Assembly: GCA_016125285.1 (NCBI GenBank)
Contig: WGMA01000037.1
Span: 1 to 64,000 of the forward strand
Origin: Phycisphaera sp.
GTDB lineage: Bacteria; Planctomycetota; Phycisphaerae; Phycisphaerales; Zrk34
Direction of reading: 5' to 3'
Length of the DNA: 64,000 nt
The notes under the pieces were generated by a model, which was not told the DNA's origin, ran no database searches, and worked only from the letters and a program-made list of their open reading frames with translations. This document shows positions 57,776-64,000 of the stretch, piece after piece (position 1 is the stretch's first letter; each line of letters starts with the position of its first letter). The position numbers and the translations under genes are program-made.

Positions 57776-59656
57776 CTACATGTAGCTGGGCTTACCGAGC
57801 AGCTGGTCCATCTCGAGCTGACGCTCGATCAGCGCCGTGCGGGACTCGCGGTGCTTGGTCTCGACCTCGCGCTGCACACGCCGCCACAGCCGCAGCGGGC
57901 GATGCGGGTCGACCTCGGCGCCGAACGGCACGCGGCGGAGGCGGAACTTGAGCCGATCCTGCGGCGCGTGCTCCTTGAGCAGCGGGTCCTGCAGGCTGAG
58001 GATGAACCGCGCCGAGCCCGGATCGCCCTGACGGGCGCAGCGGCCGAACAGCTGGCGGTCGACCCGCACCGAGTCGTGCTTCTGCATCGCGATCACGTGC
58101 AGGCCCCCGGCCTCACACACCGTCGCCTCCAGCTTGATGTCGGTGCCGCGGCCGGCCATGTTCGTCGCGATCGTCACGCGTCGCGGCTCGCCGGCCTTCG
58201 CGATGATCTCCGCCTCTTCCTCTTCGCGGTGAGCGTTGAGCACGTCGTGTTCGATGTCCATCTCTCTCAGCAGATTCGACAGGCGTATGCTCGTCTCGAT
58301 GTGCGTGGTGCCCACGAGCACCGATCGCCCGATCTCGAGCATGTCACGCACCTCCTCGGCGACGGCGCGGAACTGCTCGGCACGCGTGACGTACACACGC
58401 GGGTCGTGCACCTCGCGGATGCACGGCTTGTGCGTGGGGATCTGCATCGTCGACACGCCGTACACGCGCCACAGCTCCTCCGCCGCGTCGTACATCGTGC
58501 CCGAGCACCCGCACAGCAGCTCGTACTGCGTGAGGAACTGTTGAACGGTGACGGCCGCGACGTGCTTGGTCGGTCCGTCGAGCTTCAGGCCCTCGCGCAG
58601 CATCACCGCTTCGTGCAGCCCGTCGGGCCAGCGGCGCCCGGGCATCGCGCGACCGGTCTTGGGGTCGACGATGATGACCTCGTTCTCGCGCACGATGTAG
58701 TCGATGTCGCGCCGGTAAAAGAGCCGTGCCCGCAGCGACGCCATCACGGCGCGCTCCGCGTCGTGCGCGTCCTGCAGCGATCGGCCGCGGTCGATGCTCT
58801 TCTTGGCGTCCTCGAGCAGCTCGACCTGCATCGGGCCGTGCACGTCGTAATCGATATCGAGCTGCATGCGTTCGGCCGTCTCGCGGGCCCACTGGTGCAG
58901 CTGGATGTACTTCGCCGGCGGGTCGGTGCGTTCGGCGAGGACCATCGGCGTGCGCGCCTCGTCGATCATGATCATGTCGGCTTCGTCGATCAGCGCCACG
59001 CGCAGCGGTCGCATCTTGCCGGGCTTGTTGTCGCGTGTCATCGCCAGGCGATCGCGCAGCCAGTCGAAGCCGACCTCGTGCAGCGTCGTGTACAGCAGGC
59101 TTCGTTTGTAGAGCACCAGCTTCTCGTCGGGTGTCGCCTTGGGCGAGAGGAACCCGGCGCTGAGCCCGAGGCGCTTGAGCACGTCGGCGCCGAGCACCGA
59201 GTCGCGCTCGGCGAGGTAGGCGTTGGCGGTGATCATGTGCACGGGCTGGCCGTGCATCGCGTAGTCGGCCGCGGCGAGCAGGGCGGTGAGCGTCTTGCCC
59301 TCGCCGGTGGCCATCTCGATCATCTGTCCGCGCCGCATCGCGATCGCGCCCATCACCTGGTTGTGGTGCAGGACGAAGCCGGTGTGGCGCCGGATCGCCT
59401 CGAGCACCAGCGGGAACGCCGAGCGGTGCGGGTTCCAGCCGTCGTCGTTGTTCGACGGGCGGATGTACATCTCGCGGCCCTGACGGAGCAGTTCGTCGTC
59501 GGAGAGGGATTGCAGCGGCTCGGCCTGGCGGAGCAGGGCGTCGGCGAGCCGGTAGCAGACCCTCAGCGCGTAGCGGCGGCCAACGACGCTGTGCTGCACG
59601 CGTCGCTGCACGTCCCAATCACGCAGCTCGATCTGCTTGACCTCACTCTGATACAT
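57776..59656 (-). CDS. short SecA-like translocase ATPase
   Basis: The 626-residue protein has the SecA DEAD motor: Walker A in EMATGEGKTLTALLAA, Walker B in LIDEADMIMIDEARTP, then the second motor domain with VLVGTTHIE and NMAGRGTDIKL, RQLFGRCARQGDPGSA. The preprotein-crosslinking segment lies between (about 225-370). It ends soon after the motor, without the helical wing, scaffold end and zinc finger of SecA1 (about 900 residues). It is therefore an accessory SecA (SecA2-like), perhaps for a special set of substrates. The start MYQSEVKQIE has no alternative nearby. Confidence 0.85.
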   Translation of the reverse strand: MYQSEVKQIELRDWDVQRRVQHSVVGRRYALRVCYRLADALLRQAEPLQSLSDDELLRQGREMYIRPSNNDDGWNPHRSAFPLVLEAIRRHTGFVLHHNQVMGAIAMRRGQMIEMATGEGKTLTALLAAADYAMHGQPVHMITANAYLAERDSVLGADVLKRLGLSAGFLSPKATPDEKLVLYKRSLLYTTLHEVGFDWLRDRLAMTRDNKPGKMRPLRVALIDEADMIMIDEARTPMVLAERTDPPAKYIQLHQWARETAERMQLDIDYDVHGPMQVELLEDAKKSIDRGRSLQDAHDAERAVMASLRARLFYRRDIDYIVRENEVIIVDPKTGRAMPGRRWPDGLHEAVMLREGLKLDGPTKHVAAVTVQQFLTQYELLCGCSGTMYDAAEELWRVYGVSTMQIPTHKPCIREVHDPRVYVTRAEQFRAVAEEVRDMLEIGRSVLVGTTHIETSIRLSNLLREMDIEHDVLNAHREEEEAEIIAKAGEPRRVTIATNMAGRGTDIKLEATVCEAGGLHVIAMQKHDSVRVDRQLFGRCARQGDPGSARFILSLQDPLLKEHAPQDRLKFRLRRVPFGAEVDPHRPLRLWRRVQREVETKHRESRTALIERQLEMDQLLGKPSYM

Positions 59657-59737
59657 GTCCGAGCCTCATCTGCCGTCCGCCTCAACCGCGTCGGTGTCGT
59701 CCGCGTCGGCCCGGGCGGCCGCCGCGCGGGAACCTCA

Positions 59738-60964
59738 TTACGTATGGTAGTCCGCATTTATGGTGATGTATTCGCGGCCGAGGTCACAGCCGAGAAATTC
59801 GCACGAACCGGCGCCGAGGTTCAGCTGCAGCGTGATCGTCACCTCGTCCTGCTTCATCAGCCGCTCGAGCCGCGCGAGGTCCACGTTGGTGGGCCGGCCG
59901 TTGCGGTACACCGTGACGTTGCCGATGCGCACGACGAGTTTCTCGGCGCGGATCGACGCGCCGGCGCGACCGGCCGCGGCGGTGAGCCGGCCCCAGTTCG
60001 GATCGCCGCCGTGCACCGCCGTTTTGACCAGCGGGCTGTCGGCGACCGTGCGGGCGATCCGCAGCGCGTCGGGGTTCGTCTTCGCACGCTCGACGCGCAC
60101 GCGGATCACGTGCGCGACGCCCTCGCCGTCCGAGATGATCTGATACGCCAGGTCGCGACAGACCTCGTTGAGCGCGTCGCAGAACCGCGCGTACTCCGGG
60201 CCGCGCTTGCGGATCGGCTTCGCGTCGGACAGGCCGCTGGCCATCAGCAACACGGTGTCCGACGGCGAGGTGTCGGTGTCGACGCTGATGCGGTTGAACG
60301 ACGCGTCGGCGTTGACCGCGTCACGCAGCGCGGCGCGCAGCAGCGGCAGCGTGATGTCGGCGTCGGTGGTGATGAACGCGAGCATCGTCGCCATGTTCGG
60401 CGCGATCATGCCCGAGCCCTTGCACACGCCGCCGAGCGTCACCGTCTTGCCGCCGATCTTCACCTGCCGGAACGTCGCCTTGGGAACGAGGTCCGTGGTC
60501 ATGATCGCGCGCGCCGCCGCGGCGTCCGCCCTGGCGCCGTCGCCGAGCTGCGCCGACAGCGTGTCGATGCCCGGCAGCACCTTGTCCATCGGCAGCTGAT
60601 GGCCGATCACGCCGGTCGAACACGCGATGACGTGTCGCGGGTCGCAGCCCACGTGCTTTGCCACACGCTTGCACATCTTCACGGCGTTGTCGTAGCCGCG
60701 CTTGCCCGTCGACGCGTTGGCGCAGCCGCTGTTGCACACGATCGCCTGGCAGCGCCCGCTCGCCGCGTGTCGTCGGCCGAGCTGTACCGGCTCTGAGGGG
60801 ATGCGGTTCGTGGTGAACACCGCCGCGACCCGGCAGGGCGTGTCCGCCACGATCAACGCCAGGTCCGGCTTGCCCGATTTCTTGATGCCGCAGATACCAC
60901 CCGCCGCGCGGAAGCCACGCGGAGCCGTCACGGATCGTAATATCCGGTCGTTCGTCGTACTCAT
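59738..60964 (-). CDS. argJ: bifunctional ornithine acetyltransferase / N-acetylglutamate synthase
   Basis: The 408-residue protein has the ArgJ plan: GFRAAGGICGIKKSGKPDLAL at the start (read here as PRGFRAAGG and GIKKSGKPDLAL), CNSGCANASTG, STGVIGHQLPMD, and the autocleavage site in MIAPNMATMLAFI, where Thr of ATML becomes the nucleophile of the beta chain. It transfers the acetyl group from N-acetylornithine to glutamate in arginine synthesis. C-terminal NLGAGSCEFLGCDLGREYI is typical. No other arginine gene adjoins. Confidence 0.94.
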   Translation of the reverse strand: MSTTNDRILRSVTAPRGFRAAGGICGIKKSGKPDLALIVADTPCRVAAVFTTNRIPSEPVQLGRRHAASGRCQAIVCNSGCANASTGKRGYDNAVKMCKRVAKHVGCDPRHVIACSTGVIGHQLPMDKVLPGIDTLSAQLGDGARADAAAARAIMTTDLVPKATFRQVKIGGKTVTLGGVCKGSGMIAPNMATMLAFITTDADITLPLLRAALRDAVNADASFNRISVDTDTSPSDTVLLMASGLSDAKPIRKRGPEYARFCDALNEVCRDLAYQIISDGEGVAHVIRVRVERAKTNPDALRIARTVADSPLVKTAVHGGDPNWGRLTAAAGRAGASIRAEKLVVRIGNVTVYRNGRPTNVDLARLERLMKQDEVTITLQLNLGAGSCEFLGCDLGREYITINADYHT

Positions 60965-61088
60965 AGTCGCGACATGTTATCAGAGGATCGGCGTGGATTC
61001 AGGTCGCGGCGTTCAGGCGGACGCCACAGCGTTCCCCGGCCGCCCGTCAGGGCAGCGGTCATCGGTCCAGCGACGGAACCGGCCGGAA

Positions 61089-64000
61089 TCAGCGGAAAAG
61101 GAACGGGTTGCGGCCGGGGTTGCCGTCGCCGCCGAGGCCCTCGGGGACCAGCGCGATGCCGGCCGACGTGATGTCCTCGACGGTGTCGATGTCGAAGGAC
61201 ACGATCAGCAGCCAGCGCGGCAGGCGGCGGGTCAGCGTGAGCGACACGCTGCGGCTTTCGCCGTGCTCGATGTCCCACGAGTGGGCCATCGTGATGAAGT
61301 ACTTGCTGGTCAGCTGATAGTCGAAGCCGTACCGCAGGAGGCTCGAGCTGAGCGGCTCGATGTCGCGGTACATGACGAAGCTGGTCAGGCGGGGTGTGTG
61401 ATCGAACGTGATGCCGAGGTTCGTGCGGACGAGTTCGTTGTCCTCGAAGCTGTAGTTGAGGTTCGACACAAACGCCATGGTGTCGGTCACCTGCCACGCG
61501 ATCTCGTTGCTGACGTGATCGCCGACGAGGCTCATCTCGGGGCGGTAGTCGAAGAAGCGGGCGATGGGGGACTCGCGGTCGGGCTCACCGGTCGCGATCA
61601 CACCGTTGGTGTCGATGCGGAGCAGGTCGACGTTACGCCAGTTGCCCGGTCCGCCGCGCCGCGTCTGGAACGTGTTGCGGACGCCGATCCGCACGAACCC
61701 GCCCTCGGCGAGCGACTCGACGTCGTAGTCGTACACGGGCAGGTCGCTCTGATCGATGGTCGTCGCGGCGAAGAACAGGTTGGCGGACGGCTCGATGATG
61801 TGCCGCAGGCCGTGCACGTCGAACAGCTCGTTCTCGAGGTTCGGGTGGTCGCTATAGAACGACGCGTGCAGCTTCACGCCGGTCGCGCCCCAGAGGCGGA
61901 TGTTGTCGTTGTTCCCGGCTACGCCGTCGTCGCCCTTGAACGTGTCAAAGCCGTCGTCGTACGCGGTGACCCGTCCAACGACGTACGGCACGACGCTGAC
62001 CGGCCCGAGCTTGATCGGCGCATCGAGTTCCTGGCGCGTGTCGAGCCGGTAGCGCACCGAGTCGTCGTACCCGGCCCCTTCCAGCAGCGTTCCGTATTCC
62101 GTTCCGCCGGTCACGCCCATGCCGTAGAGGGCGGTGATCTCGCTGGGCGAGAAGCCGCGGTCGCGCGGTGAGTCGCGCGGCAGATTGATCTGCATCACCG
62201 AGCCGCGATTCTCGCTGTACCAGGTCAGGCGGTCGTCCCAGAGGGAGTTCGCGATGCGGTGATAGGCCAACTCGGGGAACTTGTTGACGGTGTAGCCGGC
62301 GCCGGGTTCCCCGAAGCCGCCGCGCGTCTGCAGCACGTCGTTCTGCGGCACGAAGTCCAGCAGGTCGTACTTGGCCAGGAACGTAAACGCCCAGTCGTCG
62401 CGCTGCTGCTTGAGGAAGATCGACGTCTCGTATTCCTTCTCGGCGTTGGCGTCGTCGGGGTACCACTCCTCGAGGAAGGTCGGGTCGCTGAGCCACGCCA
62501 GCTCGATCGACGCCTCCCAGTTGTCCGGCAGCAGGTGGCGGTGACGCCAGACCACGCGCCCGCGGTTCTCGGAGTCGGGGTCGACCTGCTCGCGTCCGCC
62601 GGGTTCGTCGGTGCCGCGGTCGTAGAGGTAATACGCGTCGAACTTGCCGAACGCGTTGTTGACGTCGTAGTCCCAGTTGGTCCCGATGCCGACGCCGCGC
62701 TTCGTGTAGCCGTCCACTAGCAGGCTCGCGTTGACGCCGGTCGGCTTGTCGACGCTCAGCAGGTTGAACAGGTCCCAGCGCGTTTCCATCGTGGCGCCGC
62801 GACGCGACCCGCCGCCCACGCTGATCGACTGCAGCGGCACGTCCGCCGCCGTCCCGCTGATCTCCGGCCAGTAGAACAGCGGCACCTTCCCGGCGTTGAG
62901 CGTGATGTTCTCGGCCTTGATGTGGTGACCGGTCAGCCCGGCGCCGCTGCGGTCGGCCTCGATCGTCACCTGATTGACGCCGATCGAGAAGTGCGGCTCG
63001 GCGAACTCGCTGGTGGTCATGCGGGCGCTCGTCGCAGACCACTCGTGCTGCGAGTGCTGGCGGAGTTCCTTGGCGCGGACGTACAGCGGGATCTGACGCT
63101 CGACGTCCCACGTGAAGAACACCGCGTCGAGCACGACCGCGCGGCTCGTCTTCAGGTCGTAGAACATCCGCGGGCCGCGCAGCGTGTACTGCCCGTCCGA
63201 CGCGATCACGTTGTCCTCGAGATACACGCCCTCGATCTGCCCCGAATCGATCGACTGCGCCACCGGGCCGTTGTCGCCCTCGCCGGTCGGCTTGGTAAAG
63301 ATCACCGCCTTGTCGGCACGCAGCGACAGCTGACGACCGGTGTTCGGGTCCTCGTACAGCACGCGGATGTCGCCCACGAGCAGCACGTAGCCTTCCTTGC
63401 GGTTGCCGACGATTCGACCGGCGTTGAAGTCCACCTGCGCGGTGCGCTCCGGCTTGGCCGGGCCCGCGATCGGCTTGCCGTCCGGGCCGATCTGCACCAT
63501 CGACGGCGGACGCTTGTCCGGCGGGAGCAGGTCGGCGACCTCCGGGGGCAGCTTCGGCGCTTCGCCCGTCAGCGCCGCTTCGCGGACGGCGCGATCGACG
63601 AATCGCTCGCGGTCGTAAAGGCGCGGCCCGCCGGGCAGCGGCTGCGTGTTCTGCGCGATCGCCGTGAGGTAACGATTGAGTCGGTCCGTCGCCGCGTTGA
63701 CCAGCGGGTCGTCGCCCTTCGGCGTCGGCGACAGGTCGTCGGTCTGCAGCTTCACGTCGCCGGTGATCACCGCCGTGACCAGCAGCCGCGTCGCTTCCTG
63801 CTCGATCGGCGTCCCGCCGAACTCACGCACGTTGTCCAGATAGATGCCCAGGTGGCGCGCCTCGACACCGTTGACGGTCTGGTTCGTGATGATCGCCACG
63901 GCCCGGTCGGCCTTGAGGCCGTAGGCGTTGATCTTGATCGACACGTCGCCGTCGAGCAGCACGTACTTGGAGCTTCCCGCCGTCCACGAGTTGGCGCGGG
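61089..64000 (-). CDS. lptD: LptD/OstA-like outer-membrane protein, 5' end outside the window
   Basis: About 970 codons are visible and the start lies beyond the window edge. The N-terminal part (about residues 1-330 of the fragment) has OstA-like jelly-roll repeats (FNAGRIVGNRKEGYVLLVGDI, LRADKAVIF, GVYLEDNVI). The rest (about 380-970) is a long beta-barrel with alternating aromatic/polar strands (WDLFNLLSVDKPTGV, HIIEPSANLFFAATT, RYGFDYQLTSKYFITMAHSW). HIIEPSANLFF fits the LptD barrel region where a P-x-x-E/P pattern is conserved. It would insert LPS or a similar glycolipid into the outer membrane. It starts outside, so its operon partners are unknown. Confidence 0.8.
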   Translation of the reverse strand, partial: RANSWTAGSSKYVLLDGDVSIKINAYGLKADRAVAIITNQTVNGVEARHLGIYLDNVREFGGTPIEQEATRLLVTAVITGDVKLQTDDLSPTPKGDDPLVNAATDRLNRYLTAIAQNTQPLPGGPRLYDRERFVDRAVREAALTGEAPKLPPEVADLLPPDKRPPSMVQIGPDGKPIAGPAKPERTAQVDFNAGRIVGNRKEGYVLLVGDIRVLYEDPNTGRQLSLRADKAVIFTKPTGEGDNGPVAQSIDSGQIEGVYLEDNVIASDGQYTLRGPRMFYDLKTSRAVVLDAVFFTWDVERQIPLYVRAKELRQHSQHEWSATSARMTTSEFAEPHFSIGVNQVTIEADRSGAGLTGHHIKAENITLNAGKVPLFYWPEISGTAADVPLQSISVGGGSRRGATMETRWDLFNLLSVDKPTGVNASLLVDGYTKRGVGIGTNWDYDVNNAFGKFDAYYLYDRGTDEPGGREQVDPDSENRGRVVWRHRHLLPDNWEASIELAWLSDPTFLEEWYPDDANAEKEYETSIFLKQQRDDWAFTFLAKYDLLDFVPQNDVLQTRGGFGEPGAGYTVNKFPELAYHRIANSLWDDRLTWYSENRGSVMQINLPRDSPRDRGFSPSEITALYGMGVTGGTEYGTLLEGAGYDDSVRYRLDTRQELDAPIKLGPVSVVPYVVGRVTAYDDGFDTFKGDDGVAGNNDNIRLWGATGVKLHASFYSDHPNLENELFDVHGLRHIIEPSANLFFAATTIDQSDLPVYDYDVESLAEGGFVRIGVRNTFQTRRGGPGNWRNVDLLRIDTNGVIATGEPDRESPIARFFDYRPEMSLVGDHVSNEIAWQVTDTMAFVSNLNYSFEDNELVRTNLGITFDHTPRLTSFVMYRDIEPLSSSLLRYGFDYQLTSKYFITMAHSWDIEHGESRSVSLTLTRRLPRWLLIVSFDIDTVEDITSAGIALVPEGLGGDGNPGRNPFLFR

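Noticed and set aside
56915-60796. A plus-strand open frame of 1293 codons opposite iscS, the SecA-like gene and argJ.
   Set aside because: It is rich in Arg, Ala, Val, His and Asp, as expected for the antisense third-position-GC frame of three genuine genes on the other strand, and it has no domain.

Overview
This window is high-GC chromosomal DNA, most likely from a member of the Planctomycetota, possibly class Phycisphaerae. The evidence is an operon coding for a planctomycete cytochrome/DUF1549/DUF1553 protein and a DUF1501 protein, an ECF sigma factor of the type seen in planctomycetes, many secreted proteins with pseudopilin-type leaders, a planctomycete-type tyrosine recombinase, and a short SecA paralogue. 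The genus is not identifiable by eye.

Layout. Positions 1-3770 are an accessory region of lower GC. It holds three tandem Rhs C-terminal cassettes, each followed almost directly by a small membrane protein or lipoprotein gene (candidate immunity genes). An IS3-type element clips it at the left edge, and a truncated DDE integrase separates it from the core genome. Positions 3775-11386 form one minus-strand operon: ECF sigma factor, FecR/LamG anti-sigma-like protein, pseudopilin, PSCyt1/DUF1549/DUF1553 protein, DUF1501 protein. Positions 11640-23429 are minus-strand genes: two zinc-ribbon proteins (CvpA-like and HEAT-repeat), an esterase, a polysaccharide deacetylase, an AmmeMemoRadiSam-type radical SAM enzyme, asnB, aspS and a secreted thioredoxin. 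Two short-word repeat arrays lie between them. Positions 23713-38697 are a plus-strand type IV pilus/type II secretion cluster: GspE/PilB, PilT, a second GspE/PilB, GspF/PilC, five pseudopilins, a very large GspK-like protein and a secreted protein, closed by a terminator.

Positions 39430-42964 are a compact 3.5-kb integrated element in the 3' end of tRNA-His, bounded by a 26-bp direct repeat. Its integrase is the highlight of the window. The N-terminal ~300 residues resemble the N-terminal (promoter-binding) domain of T7/SP6-type single-subunit RNA polymerases, and the C-terminal part is a complete tyrosine-recombinase catalytic domain. The integrase frame also runs straight through the attachment repeat. 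In the integrated state the protein ends on codons read antisense from tRNA-His. Precise excision would instead join it in frame to a different 62-residue tail now stranded at the left end, and that tail overlaps (ATGA) a small membrane-protein gene. The element also carries a serine recombinase.

Positions 43183-64000 return to core genes: an FHA-GAF histidine kinase, nrdR, thrS, a TSUP permease, a glyoxalase-fold protein, an Mrp-type ATPase, a Spy-like protein, a YggS-type PLP protein, a secretion/adaptor operon (HlyD-like adaptor, alpha-toroid protein, PQQ-type propeller), a cysteine desulfurase, a SecA-like ATPase, argJ and the 3' part of an LptD/OstA-like outer-membrane gene. All family assignments come from reading motifs and from memory of the families; no database search was run.
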